Assembly: GCA_963854835.1 (NCBI GenBank)
Contig: OY978525.1
Location: 31,395,253-31,459,252 of the forward strand
Reading direction: 5' to 3'
Source of the DNA: Megamerina dolium
Lineage: Eukaryota > Arthropoda > Insecta > Diptera > Megamerinidae
DNA length: 64,000 nt
Shown piece by piece: positions 24,880 through 38,512 of the stretch. The position numbers and the translations under genes were made by a program. How positions within the stretch are numbered: the stretch's first letter is position 1; the number at the start of each line of letters is the position of its first letter. The notes beneath the pieces are model-generated. The model had not been told where the DNA came from. It saw only the letters and a list, made by a program, of their open reading frames with translations, and did no database searches.

Positions 24880-25600
24880 ATGAGATCATATTTTCTAATG
24901 AATTTACAAGATTGAGAAAGGACGGAATCGAATGAAATTTACAACTACCTTCAATACAAAAGTATGTTTCCGAATGTATCTTTGCATACTTTTTGCTCAT
25001 AAATCGAAAAATATCAAGCTGAAAGTTGGTAGATACGATTATATTTTCTAACAAAATAACCATTTTAAGAATGGTCGAAATTTGATTAAAACCACGCCGA
25101 CCTCCCATACAAAAGTATGTTTCGATATGTATCTTTTCACATTTGAGCTCGAAAATATAAAGCTATGAAGCTAAATCTTGGTATATAACATTTAATTTCC
25201 TAGTACATGAACCAGTTTTAACATAGTCGTAATCGAGTAAAAATCACGCGTACCTCCCATACAAAAGTATGCTTCCATATATATGTTTTCGTATTTTGAG
25301 CACGAAAATATAAAGCTATAAAGCTGAAATTGAGCACATATTCTTAAATTTGCTATTAAATGTGCCAGTTCCAAAATAGATAAAATCCGATAAAAATCAC
25401 GCCCTCTTCTCATACAAAAGTAGTTTCTCTATTATTTAAGATTTTGCGCACGAAAAAACGAACATAAGAAACTAAAATTTAATACATATGATTACATTTG
25501 CTAATAAATGTACCAGTTTAATAAGGGGCATAATCGGATAAACACCGTATCTGAATTTCTCATACAAAAGTATATACATTTTCGCACATGGCACATAAAA
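24880..25600 (+). repeat. Tandem array of ~152-bp units
   Basis: Five diverged monomers are anchored on acctcccatacaaaagtat or a variant, starting at about 24946, 25100, 25252, 25404 and 25553 (spacings 154, 152, 152 and 149 bp). Between anchors run tgtatcttttcac, gctcgaaaatataaagct and cgtaatcgagtaaaaatc-like blocks. It is the same family as 10880-11860 and, inverted, 32960-33840. Confidence 0.75.
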
Positions 25601-27179
25601 TTTTGTCCATTCCGAAGAACTTTTTCGTACATCTTTTTTAGGCTACCTGAAAATCATAATTCATTCTTTAACATTTTGATCTCCAGATCAATTTATAGAA
25701 ACTGTAATTATTTTATAATTATCATAACGATTTTATTACAAAAAATTTATAATTTTAATTTCAAATTTTCAATGCAACGATAACAACTAGCTACTATTAT
25801 TTAATGAAAATGAAATACTGCATAAATATTTGTCTCCTTTCAGAAGAAATGAGATATTAATGGCGGTAAATTCTATTTACAAAAAGAATAATATACAAAA
25901 TACATGTGATTTTAGTTTCATTTGACGTTTGTTATTGTTACATATTTTTTTTTCGTGTTGTTTGTGTTTATATTATTGGTACTGTTCGAACTACTATATA
26001 CTTTTGTACACTATAATTAATATTTTATTTACAAAATTGTAAGCGTTGAGTGTATAATAACTAGTATGTCGTATAAGTATTATCTAATTTCAACGAGCGC
26101 CTATAAATATGCAATACAAAATAATTTATTTCAAATATGTGAGAGTGGCGCGCGAATTGCACACATCAATATAAAGTATATACTACACACGTGTATGCAT
26201 AAAATATGCTTATTATTCTAGTTGGCATACGCACATTTGTTATTTTTCCCACCGAAATCATTGTTATGCTATAATTTACTCTTTTACTCATTCCTCTGTG
26301 TTATATCATTCTATTGTATATGCCACGTATTATGGGCTTTCGAAATTACGCCTATCAGCCAGAGAGTCATTTGTTTTGGTTCTGCATACGCAATAACAAT
26401 GGCTTTTATATGTATGCGTATGTGGGTATTAAAGCAAGAACAATGCAAAGCATTTTAATTCACTCACATCCTTGTTGCTCATACGTACCACTACACCACA
26501 ATCTCTGTACTCTTTCACACACACATTCATTCATTTACTTATGTAAGTATATAGCCATTTAATGGTATATAGGTACTTTATGCTGCTAAATAATGCATAA
26601 TTAAATATTTATTTATGCATATTTAAATTATTTTTACAATATAACAATACAAGGGGTTCTGGTGTTGATGCTGGTGGTGGTGTTTGTAGTTAGTGTTGCG
26701 TACATATGGCCCTATCTACTTGTGTATAATTAATGCATGTAAATAATTGCTCAATTTTATAATAATTATTTTTTGTTTTGTTTGTACTCCCAGAAAACAA
26801 TGAAAATTCATAAATAGAGAAAGCGAAAAATAAATAAATAAATAAATTAATAAAATAAAAAGCATGAAAAGTTGATGCTAAAGCATTTTTTATTTGTGTT
26901 GAATTTTAAATTATAAAAAAAAATTAATAAACAATATTTAAAGAGTTGTAGTTATACATTTTATCAGAATTTGGTACTTCGAGCATAAATTTCCATATAA
27001 AAGTACTATAAATTTGACTAATACACTTAACCCTACAAAATGAAGCAAAAAAAAAAAAAAGATAAAGAACACAAAAAAATCAATAAATAACCACATAGCT
27101 GTCCAGGTGTCACTTCTAAAGAGATAAAATGTATGAGAGACCCCAATTAATTCTGCAGCCCTAACATTTCTTCTGAATA

Positions 27180-27790
27180 AACATACCACCTATTTGCATT
27201 CCTTTAGGGGTCTATCATACAAAATAGACGAAAAATTGGTTCCCACCACTCTAAGTGTGACGGAGGGTGCCTCCATTGTACTTATCCCCCATCTTTACCC
27301 CCTAGTGGGCCTACCATACAAAACTGACGTAAATTTGTCTTCAGTCGCTCTTAGGGCACTTTAGAGAGGTAATATATATGAGAAAGCTTCGGTAATTTTT
27401 TCCCGGCACATTTGCGAAAATACTTATCAGTTAGTTCGACCTCCAAGAGGAGTTCTCCTACATAATGAAGCCAAAATACACCTGAAAATCAACAAATACC
27501 GCCAGAGCTGCATCGCAATCGTTCTTAGAGCGATAAAATATATGACCAACCCCCTTTAATTCTTCTATTCTAACATTTTTTCCTAATAAACTTACCCTCT
27601 ACCTTCACCCCTTAAGGTATCTATCATATAAAATTGACGAAAATTTGGTTACCACCACTCTCAGAGTTATCCTACAGGAGTATTATGTATGAGGGGCCAC
27701 CACTAATTTTTTCCTGAACAATTTATCCAAATATACTTAGCCCTTTATTTAATCCCGTAGAGGGCTCTCACATAAAATGAAACTAAACTA
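27180..27790 (+). repeat. Degenerate ~150-bp repeat region
   Basis: Anchors such as ctatcatacaaaatagacg, ctaccatacaaaactgacg and ctatcatataaaattgacg start at about 27211, 27310 and 27621, with weaker ones near 27455 and 27766. Between them recur blocks like ttctattctaacattttttc and cttaccctctaccttcaccc. The same blocks make up 43490-45130. Confidence 0.55.
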
Positions 27791-28439
27791 TTCCACTTGA
27801 AAACAAAATTATTCCATTTTAAGGCAATTCTAATTGCGATTAAACTTCTTTGTGACGCTTTATATTTAGTCTTCAAATGTAATAGTTGTGCAATATTATG
27901 CATTTGAAACTTTCAAATATTTTCAGAACAAACAATTTAATTCAATGATTGCATAAACTTTCTGAACTATGTCACACGACTATGTTGCAATGTATGCATG
28001 TATATTTGAAGTAAACAAATATTTGTTGCTATTATAATTTTAACACGAAAAATAAATAATTTTCACACTTGAAAGCACGAACGAGAAACATAAGCAGCAA
28101 ATTAATCTTCAAAATATTCACATGTTCATACTCATACAAGTATTATTAATGAGGTCATAAAAATGACAAGAACCAAATTACGTTGTTGTTGTGTTATTGC
28201 ATGAACTTGTATTTATATGATGGTGTTCTGTTTTTTGTTCAAAAAGACATTTATGATATATATGACATACATACACCATTTATACACCAACAACATTAAT
28301 ATGCATTTATATCGAATATGTTCATATATTGCTACGTAGCTATTATTTTTTATTATTATTATTTATAAATATATTTTTGAAGTATTATACTCGTAAATAA
28401 ATACAAGTGGGTTAAGTGACTTAAATATATTTTCTACAA

Positions 28440-28443
<4 letters not shown>

Positions 28444-28524
<81 letters not shown>
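28444..28524. repeat. (TA)n microsatellite, 81 bp
   Basis: An uninterrupted TA run of about 40 units. It produces the artefactual Tyr-Ile-rich frame on the minus strand at 28421-28630. Confidence 0.95.
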
Positions 28525-28527
<3 letters not shown>

Positions 28528-29004
28528 CATATTGCAAAATCGTAAAAAGTTCTATAACAACAACAACGACTATGATGACAATTTTCCACCTACATATGTA
28601 TGTTATCAAGGATGCGTATGAAGTGTACATATAAGAAATTGTTCATATTCAAACAAATATTAAATATACTTATGTATATTTACAATAGATATGTGAGAGT
28701 GTATGTCTTTTGAATACTACCCCAACCTGTGGCTCTCAATAAGTTATGTTGGCCCGAGGACAGAGTCAGTTGTATGCGTATAGAAAATTAGTTAACTCCA
28801 TAAGTCTCTGTCCTGTAGCTAATGTGATGATATTTTTTACTTGGTGTCCTCAGAAAATGCTCTACATGCACTACTCCAAAAATTGCTCCATTGCGAGTTA
28901 GTAAAGAGCCTACTACGAATATTCGCCTTTACTCCAAAAGGAGGTCAAAATGATTACTCTCCCTCATAGAAGTACAAAATATATGAGCTTTGGAGCAATA
29001 GGAA

Positions 29005-29035
29005 GCAACCCAATGCTCTCCTTGCATTGGGTTGC
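29005..29035. repeat. Perfect 12-bp stem-loop
   Basis: GCAACCCAATGC is followed by the 7-base loop TCTCCTT and its exact reverse complement. It is GC-rich compared with its surroundings. No RNA family could be assigned. Confidence 0.5.
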
Positions 29036-29499
29036 ATTTGTGCTTGGATGACGGGTAGCTATATTTTTGTGTTGTTCTTTTTTTTTTAATTTCTTTGTCA
29101 TGTAATCATACATGCATTGAATGTTCTATAGCATTTCAATTTTGTAGTTAGTCGTTGAGATGTAATCGCACTGTTAATATATTTCTACTCATTTGGATTT
29201 ATTGATGAAATATTTACATTAAAATTGATTGGTGAGTCATTCAAAGCTAAACTTAAATTTACACTTGGAAATAGTATCGATATTTTTTACAGATTTTGAC
29301 AGAGAATAAACGCATTTAAAATAACGTATGACTACATTATTCAACGGTTAAAAATAATGCTCTTGTTTAAATAAAATAGTATGCAAGGCACTTCCATTTT
29401 ATGGTGTTCTTTCAACAGCTAAAATTTGCATTCACTTAGCGAATATGGCCTACCTCACAGTCATTTTCAAGGGAAATACAGAGACATTATTGAGCGGAT

Positions 29500-29780
29500 C
29501 GTTTGAGTGATTATAGGAGCTATATTAGATAGTGGATGTAGCTGCCCTATTTTTTGCGAAATTATTTTTCCTTATAATAGTAATCCGCTTTTCAAATATG
29601 ATTTTAATAGACGAAAGGGTACGTCAGTTATCTTTACGAATTTTTTTTTAATTCGGGGACGATTGAACCATTTTATTTAATTGCTCGACTTTGTATGTTA
29701 GCTGCATTTAATAGTGGGAGTGGGTTTGAGATTTCTTGCGATAATATTACCCACAAAAATATTATTCTTAGTGCCAAATA
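29500..29780 (+). repeat. ~150-bp repeat units (degraded)
   Basis: The blocks ttataggagctatattagat, then agtggatgtagctgccctat near 29530, and ctttgtatgttagctgcatt, then aatagtgggagtgggtttg near 29690-29730, are about 170-190 bp apart. They resemble the gggcgtgg units of the elements at 50195 and 57463. Confidence 0.4.
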
Positions 29781-30059
29781 GCCTCGTATAAAGTTTATTT
29801 TTCTGAATATAACAATAGAAGCAATGCTCATATAAATCAATCATTCTAATTTTTTACAATATGTATATAAAAATAAAGGTTCCATTCCACTGATATATAA
29901 CATTTTATACCAATTTTGGACATTTTAAAAGTTATTATCAAAAATATAAATTTGAAAATAACTTTTTTCCAAAACCATTTTTTTCCTTATTATATTATCA
30001 AACATTTTGCACCATGCTGCCATACAATTACATTTACAATGATGTATAAAACATATTAA

Positions 30060-30300
30060 AGCACAACAAATTTAATATCGAAAAGATTTTTCTTTCTGAC
30101 GGTACCCACCTGTCGGCAAGCAATTGGCAATTCTTCCGGCAGTAACAATTTGCCATGGAAAAGCTCTGTGAAAAAGCTCACAAAAAGTGATGTCACAAGG
30201 GTTCTGCCATTTGGAACCGGCTAATATAAGTAGGTCCCCTCTAATGCTCTTCAAAATTGTAATAGAAGAGAAACTCGGCCAAAGAGCTTTAAGTGCCACA
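30060..30300 (+). mobile_element. SINE body (copy E, head missing)
   Basis: It starts within the body (gcacaacaaatttaatatcg) and runs through aaaagatttttctttctgac, ggtacccacctgtcggcaag, aaaagtgatgtcacaagggt, ggaaccggctaatataagta, ggtcccctctaatgctctt and aatagaagagaaactcggcc. The tRNA-like head is absent. It is the longest version of the middle section among the five main copies. Confidence 0.7.
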
Positions 30301-32959
30301 TATTTATTATTATTTATTTATTTTTTTTTTGTACATACTTCATAAAGTTTTTTTCAATATGGACGGCTTTTAATACAATTACCTGTGTGTCTTCAAATTC
30401 AATTTCAACACCAATGGTATTGTAAGATAAGGCTTTTTTGGTAGCGCAAAAAAAAAACCATATATGCCCGACGCCGGCTTTGCGGCCATCATTATGTTAG
30501 AATAAAAGTCTATTGTGAACTTTTTGAACTAGTTTTTTGTTTAATATAAATATTTTCAGTACTTTTTATCAAAATAATAGATTAAACATTTGAATCTTTC
30601 ATCTCATTATGATTTTTACAATATCGCATAGTGCATTTATGAAGATTTTATGCAGTTTATTTTTTTCGAAAGTTCATTATAAATTTATTCTTATTTATTT
30701 TAAGGGTTACATTGCCTTAAAATTTGGATTAAAATAATTTTTTTGGGTCTGCCCTCACCCAAACATCTTACAATGATTTACATTATATCATATAGTCCAT
30801 TCTAAGTGCATTCCTTTCAAAGAAAACATTTTGAAATATATAATTTATTTGATTACCACTCCCCTAATATGAAAGTACCCACACTCCCTCTCTCTCTCTC
30901 TTTCTCTCAGAATACTGTCCAATATAGTTATAGCAAATATTTATGAAAAATAGTATAAACTCTATGAACTTTGATGATATTTTAAAGTGAAACCAGCAGT
31001 CATGCATGTAGCAATATTATTCATATGTTACTAGCTAGTTTTCATTAAATTTTCACCGGTATACAGGAAATTATTTTAAACGAAATTTTACGTTAAAAAA
31101 AGGTACAAACTTGGTAAGACAAAAAAAACGGGGTTGCATATAAAATTATGCTTCTGTTTAAATATGCTATTGCATATAAATACATACACATACATATGTA
31201 TGCATGTATGTATGGTCCCCCCAAAAAGCACACAGACGCTTACAAAATTTATAGTAAAAAAAGAAGAGAAGCATTTTCAAACAAAATGATTACAGGCGAA
31301 AGTATAAAAGGATAACATAAGAGGTTGCTTTAGACAATCACACACACACACTCGCGTATACATATAGACAAATTGTGTAGCAAATTTTGAATAAACATAC
31401 ATACCACCATCCACTATGACTCTTCTACATATAGCGCTCAACTCTTGTTGTTCCCAACACACACAAAATATCGTCGACTTTTTAATTCAAAAAGGATATT
31501 CTACCATTGGACTTACATATTGCATACACCTTCATATAGATGTACCTATGTTATGCATAAATATTTATGCAAATACTTTAATGGATATCCACGCAGTGAT
31601 AGCGAATAGCAACAGCTCCAGTAGCAAGCAAGGAACAGGCTCATTTGAATATTGTCGGGTGAAATGGGTATGATGTCCTTCACGGGTGTATAAGAGTATA
31701 TGCTCCCATCCCATGAGTATTTAGCTTGGTGTACTATTACATACTTGTATATGACACCTTACAATTAGACAACGACGTCAATGCTTCCACATTACATATG
31801 TACTTACGTATCTCTTTAGTCTGAAGATACATTTTTTTTCCTTTTCGCCTTGCTTTTATAATAATCATCATCACAAGTAGAAGGGTGAAATGAATTTCAA
31901 CAACCATCTCGTATGCAAAAAAGGGTTAAATTTACGCTACATGTATACAGCAGTTAGAACTCAAAAGTATAGGATGTAGATATAAAAGCGAAAAGCAAAA
32001 ACTAATTGTTTTAATGTTGATTCAGTACATGTCCCATATGTGCGAGTTTGTGAAGTGTAAATGTAGAGTAAATTTTGAATTTGATACATATTGTCTCATT
32101 TTATGAAAATAATATCTACCTATCTGTCTGATTGAGCAAAAGGGTTCATGAAAAGTTAATTAGGCTTATACATATAAGTATAAATATATCTAAATAGGTA
32201 TTATTTAAATCCAAAGCGTATAGTTAACCCCTCCCTTTATCCACAAAATGTTGAAAAAAGGGTCACCGTTATCTACTTTAGTTTTGAAATGTAACATATT
32301 CCAAATTGTTAATATTAAAATGGACAAATAACTATGTTCAAGTACTACATATGTATGTATATGCAATTAGGATTTAATTATCACAAAATTACTTTTGATA
32401 TATCTATGCCTAAAAGTAGACTTCCTTTATTGTATACCTTCTCATTTAACGTACAAACTAATCTGTAATATAATGGTGTTGTACGCATCCATACATATGT
32501 CAAAAGGTGCATGGCAAAAATTATGACTAAACATAATTTTGAATTAGCAGCTAACAATATTTTCATTTACCATACACTATGCAGTTCATATTATATTCCA
32601 TTTGTAAAATAAATTGCCTAAAAGTATACTTCATGAATATGCATGAATAGGCAGGTGAGGAAAAATGAATACATTATTGTAAAGAGTTTTCTTTAAGGCA
32701 AATATTTTAGGACAACAACCACAACAACAACAACAACAAGTACAACAACAAAACCAACAACACAACACCAACAAATACTATTATTACTACATGAATTTGT
32801 AATCAGTGCGTTATTGCGGTGCTGTCCTGCAGGAAAACGCTGTCCTTTATTTGTTTTCATCCTTTCGTTCTAATTTGCTAATAAAATAAATACTGGAAAA
32901 TTTGAAAATCTCAAAAATTGGTGATATCAAAATTTAGACACCCACCACTATGACAATAA

Positions 32960-33840
32960 GATCAGCATGCTTTCGAAAAATCACACTTTTGTATTGAAGG
33001 TAGGCGTGGTTTTCATCCGATGAAGCTCATTTTCAAACTACTCACTTGCTGATAAAACTCATCATATGTACCAAATCTGAATTCCATTTTTATTTATATG
33101 TTTATACACTCGAAAATATATTTTTTTTATTGGAGATGGACGTGATTTTCATCTGATTTGCAACTATTTACGAACACATTCATTCACAAGTAAATATTAT
33201 CATATGTACATGGTTTCTGCTCGCTAGTTTTTAATTTTCGTGCCCAAAGTGGAAAAATATATATACGGAAACATAATTTTGTATGATAGGTATGCGTAAT
33301 GATTATTCGATCCCATCGATTCTCAATCTCGTATATTTCTTTGTAAATACATATTGAGTTCCATCTTGATAGTTTTATGTTTTTTTGTGCGAAAAGTGTG
33401 AAAACATAGATTTGAAAACATATTTTTGTATGAAGGGCTAACGTAGCTTTTATCCGAATACGACCATATTCCATCAAACCCATTTATTAGTAAATATAAT
33501 CATGTGCACCGACTTCCAACTTGATATCTAAATTTTTTTGTGCAAAAATACGTAAAAATATCAATATGGACCCATACTTTTGTATGGGAGGTAGGAGTGT
33601 TTTTAATCCTATTTCGTTCATATTCTACTTTGGCCTTATCTTCACAAATATAATCATACGTACCAAGTTTCAGCTTGATATCTTTATATTTTCATGTAAA
33701 AGAGTGAAAATAATCATGTGGAAGCTAACTTTTGTATGGGAAGTAGTCTTGGTTTTCAAACAATTACGCCCATTCAAGAATTCATATGTTCGTTTGTAAA
33801 AATAATCTTATATGCCAATTTTCAGTGAAATTACCAAATA
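32960..33840 (-). repeat. Tandem array of ~150-bp units, minus orientation
   Basis: Six monomers are anchored on tttgtatgggaggtaggagt or variants near 32990, 33125, 33278, 33427, 33583 and 33735, with intervening atcatatgtaccaaatctg and ttcagcttgatatctttat blocks. It is the reverse complement of the arrays at 10880 and 24880. Frames at 33184-33483 and 33521-33799 are by-products of the array. Confidence 0.75.
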
Positions 33841-35063
33841 AATATAGCAATTATTGTGGAAACACAGAAGCCGGCATAGCAACATCGACTCAGACCGACA
33901 GAAATGCGACTCTAAACAGACGAATGTGACTATTTTAATCTGAGTCGAAATTTTTCTGCTCAATAGTATGTAAATTTTGTCAACAACAATATAAACAACA
34001 AATCTTCTTGTCAAGTTTATCCATATTATTTGACGTCTTAATTAACATAGACACATGCTAATGATGGACGAAGTATGAGTGAAGAGCTTCATATTTCTGC
34101 CACACATGCAATTTTACTTATTTAAACTGTTCATTGTTTGCTTCCTCATGTTGTTTTATTTATTATTTTCTGATATTATCTTCAGATATTGTCAAAATTA
34201 TTTATATTATTTGATTTGCTAATGATTGACGTATATGAGGTATGCGAGTAAGATTCACATTTCTGCATCACTTAACATTTCAATTATTCAAACTGTCCAT
34301 TGTTATTTTTTTTATTTACTTGCACACGTTGTTTTCACTTATTATTGCTGCTGTTGTGTGCATACGAGTATTAGCTCATGCTTTGCTTTTAACTTCAGCA
34401 AAACAGAAATAGTATAGGTATACATAAAGCATATAACTAGAGCGCCCAAAGATATCCAATACAATTTTTTTCAAGTATTTTGTTTATGGCTTCAAAAAGA
34501 AATTGTAACAATTTCATATCATCGACACTCTTTACAACTTTTTTACACATTCTCTCCATGTATTTATGTGGACTTTATTTTTCTATTTTCAACTTTTGTA
34601 TGTGTGGTGCTTCTTACGTATTAAGCTACTAAAGTTTTTCATGTAAAACTCAATGTTTTCTATGCAATTATTGTTAAACGCTGCACGTGACAGGAATATT
34701 GCTTTCGGAATGGGGTTATGGTGTATAATGGCCTCTGTCATTATTTTATGTTTTTGTTCCCACCAACACACCCCACCTCCTACAATCAGTGAGTAACGTG
34801 AGCCAAGTTAGTGCACAAGTTCTAGTTGAAGACATTTTTAAAAATTTGTATTAAATGACTTGGAAAATTATGTTTACATATACTTTAGTATATAACTGTG
34901 AGTTTATTGTGCAACCATTTGTAAAGAACCTATTAAACTGTCTACACCAAAAATTGTGTTCGTCGTTTATTGTTGTTATTGTAGTCGTGCAATAACAAGA
35001 GCATAGTGTATGAATGAAAGAACGAAAGCAACAAAAAAAAGTAAAATTGAAATTAAAGAAATA

Positions 35064-35089
35064 TTAATATATATATATATATATATATA
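35064..35089. repeat. (TA)n microsatellite
   Basis: A TA run of about 13 units. Confidence 0.8.
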
Positions 35090-35829
35090 CTTATTGTATA
35101 ACAATATTGTTAGTTAAGCAGAGCAATTTATTTATTATGTATATAATGTAAATGCTCAATGGGGTTCAGCAAATTTTGTATTTGGGATAGAAATGTAAAG
35201 CATTATTAGCGAAATAACAAATAATAGTATAAGTATCATAAAAATATGCTAATATGCAATTGACATATAAATATCTACTACTATCTATAGACCTAGTTGC
35301 GTTTTTTAAATTGAACTTGTATGGCAACCACCTTAAGGAACGGAGATATGAAGTAAGTGTGTAATTAGAAAATGAGAGATATGCTGAGAGTCAATTTAGT
35401 ATAAAAAAGCCTTAGTTTTCTAGGGCAGACCCTCTAAGGTAAATGCACTTAGTCATGAACTGTGCATTCTCATATGCAGTCACAGCACTCCGTACAAAGA
35501 AGTACAAAATATACAAACAATTTTGTCTTTGTTGGTACACATACGCGACAGTTATGTCGCGTTTGTGTTTGCACTTCCATAAGGAACTGCTGGCCACTCC
35601 TGCTCTATGGTGTGTAAATTGGGGTTAAGTATTGTGTGTACATGTATATTTTAAATGATTTTCAACACAGGACGTTAGTAGTATTAAATTGCATCAGATA
35701 ATGTTCTCTTCATGTTGAAGCGTTATCATTAGGCTATTGAACTCAATATGTGTCATTCTTTCGAAATGTAGTTACCACTTTGGTACCTACAATACCTAAA
35801 GAACATCGGTATAGTCCAAAAAATGGGAA

Positions 35830-36560
35830 ATTAAATTCCATATGAACTGAAACCAAGAAACATCGAAAGGCGATATTGCATGTCTGAAATGCTGCTTCAA
35901 CGTTACAAAGGGAATCCGATCTTTTTGCAACGTTAGGTTAATGGCAATGAAAAATTGATCTATTACGACAACCCAAAAGCGCAAAAAATCATATTAAAGA
36001 CCTGACCAACCAGTCAAATCGACACCAAAGTCAAAGCCGTAGTTCGAATGTATTACTGTGTATTTGGTGGGTACAGAAGGTTATGGTGCAGTATGAGCTG
36101 CTAAAACCGGGTGAAACCATTAATGGAGAAAGCTACCGAGAACATCTCATCAAATTGAAGCGAACATTGAACTAATAACGGTTAAATTAGGTGACCAAAC
36201 GCGAGTCATTGATTTTTCATCATGACAATGCTCGACCACATGTTGCGCAACCTGTTAAAATATACGTAGAATATAGCGGATGGAAAGTCTTATTCCATGC
36301 TCGCCGTATAGTCCAGACATTGCCCCCTCTGACTACCACTTGTATCGATCTATGCTGAATGCCTTGTCCGGAATATGCTTCGCTTCAGTCGTAGGTATCA
36401 AAAATTGAATTGAAGCGTTCTTGGCCTCAAAAGATGTGCAGTTCTATTGGGATGAAATTTATCCGCTCCCTCCGAATGTCTAGCTTCCGAAGAAATACAC
36501 TTTGAATAAAATAAATTGGAGAAATTTTTAAAAATAGAGGTTCAAACCTTGTACATTATA
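35830..36560 (+). pseudogene. Mariner transposase relic (DD34D type)
   Basis: Reading across several frames gives YELKPRNIERRYCMSEMLLQ, then NGNEKLIYYDNPKAQKI, then QYELLKPGETINGESYREHL, then FHHDNARPHVAQPVKIYVE, and SPYSPDIAPSDYHLYRSM. These are the linker, first, second and third catalytic regions of a mariner transposase. The first catalytic Asp is lost (GDEKW-type motif reads GNEKL). Multiple stops and frameshifts interrupt it. No terminal inverted repeats were identified. The spacing from HDN to the SDYH Asp is about 34 residues, as expected for classical mariners. Confidence 0.85.
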
Positions 36561-36599
36561 TCCCGAAAAAATGGTGGGAAGAAACAATTAGTGATAGTC

Positions 36600-37330
36600 G
36601 GACTTATATAAATAGTCACTAAAGGCAATTTTCGGACAGCTCCACGATTATTTATCACTTTCCAGCTTCACGAGATAAAATGAGTTGAAGTCCGTCATAT
36701 ATTTTAACCCACCATGGACAATCCCTAATAGCGATGGGAGTTAATTTATGAAAAACATAAATTCTTGAAGGAAGCTCCTAAAAAGTGGAAATAAGGATCA
36801 AGTATGTATTGCGAAGAAATGTAGAATAGAGAAAATTAATGGAGTTCGGGCTTGTATTTTATCACCGTAAATGCCATATCCGGGTAACTATGGGGTTATT
36901 TGTCAATTTTCAGCTAGATTTACCTTCATTTTGTAGGGAAGGTCACCTAAGTGTCAAAGGTAGGAAGTAAATATACTCGGAAGAAATATTGAGCATAAAG
37001 AAAATGACTTAATATCCGTCAAATATTTTATCCCTCTGAGAGCATCATGGAAGCGGTGGGAACTAATTATATAAATACATAAATTTTCAGAGCACGCCCC
37101 TAACAGTTGGCAGATAAAGATCGAGTATGTTTCGAAGAATTGTAGAGAAGAGAAATTCAATGGCAGTCAGCCTTGTATATTATCATCTTAAAGACAATTC
37201 TTGGGCAACTATAAATTTATTTGACGATTTTCATATGATTTCTCGATGAATTTGTAGTGGATGTCGCCCCTAGGGGTCAATATAGGGAGCAAGTTTGTGA
37301 AGGCAAGACATTGATGCGAAAAAATGAGTT
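36600..37330 (-). repeat. Degenerate ~150-bp repeat region, minus orientation
   Basis: Blocks such as gagttaatttatgaaaaaca, ctcctaaaaagtggaaataa, aagaaatgtagaatagagaa, then cacgcccctaacagttggca, ttgtagagaagagaaattca and gcccctaggggtcaatatag recur at roughly 150-bp steps. They are the reverse complement of the vocabulary in 27180-27790 and 43490-45130. Confidence 0.5.
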
Positions 37331-38488
37331 GACGACCGCTAGCAACACTCTAATATGTAGCGATGAGAGTTAATTTTAATAGAGGTAGAGATGTAAGTAT
37401 GTTCGGAGGAAATGTGCCTGCTGAAGACTTATTTAGGTTCATTGATATATTTGACCCCGTTAGAGTTGACTCCTGGGGATCTGCTGGGTTATTTGTAGGC
37501 TTTCCACATATTTTGTCTGTAGTTTCTAAATTTTTTCGAATCAGTTTTTGATTCGTTTTCATTTAATTCGATTTTATAATTAATATGACAACCAGAGAAC
37601 ATAATTAAATCAAATCAAATCAAATTTTCAAATGAAGTTTGAATTGTTATTTGTCAAAATCTGTTTACAGCACCTAACCGATTACAAAGGTACTAGTAGT
37701 GGTACCTGTAATGGAATTTCTTGTAAATAATACAGTGAGGCAAGAATTTTTGATCCTGATCAGCATAGACTTATTGAAAAAGAGGTATTCATCTCGAAAT
37801 CAAGAGGCTTAGGGTAGTTTTCTAGTTCACAGACCCCCACTATTTTTTTCCGGGAAACATTTTTCAAGAACATTGTATTTCATTCAGCCTAATTTTGCCT
37901 CACAGTGTTATTTGTTTAATCAATTGATTCACGTATATAACAATTTAAATTCTTAAAGAATAAAATCAGTCTTAGCATTACAAAATAAATCAAATTCCAA
38001 GAAAGTATTTTTTTCTACACATGACTCGATATAAATTAATTGGATAACTACACATGTGTGTGTACTCATTTGTACATGTGTGGTATATGCCATTTAGGGA
38101 TACACTCTGCATACAAATACAATACATCTTTTGACATATATGTTGTTTTATATATTGCACACATTTATTACATTTCCTTGCAGTTGCTTTGTACGCACAA
38201 GATACTGTTGATGTTGTTAGGTAAATAAAAAATTGTTCACTACTTCCTGTCTTCTAACCTAATAAAAGAATTGTAACGAACAACTATAAACTACTGTCAC
38301 TACACTACACTAACTACTACACATATTGCTATTATACTTACTTATTGTCACTACTAATACTATTACAACTATCATATATGTTTACACGTAACTATACCAA
38401 CTCTCTGTCTATCGTATGAATTTTATATAAATTGTACTACTACGAATACTAGGTACTACCATCGAAACAAAAAAAAGGATCAAAATTA

Positions 38489-38512
38489 AATAAATAAATA
38501 AATAAATAAATA
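38489..38512. repeat. (AAAT)n short tandem repeat
   Basis: About six tetranucleotide units. Confidence 0.7.

Noticed and set aside
28421..28630. Minus-strand frame made mostly of Tyr-Ile repeats
   Set aside because: Direct translation of an 81-bp TA microsatellite.
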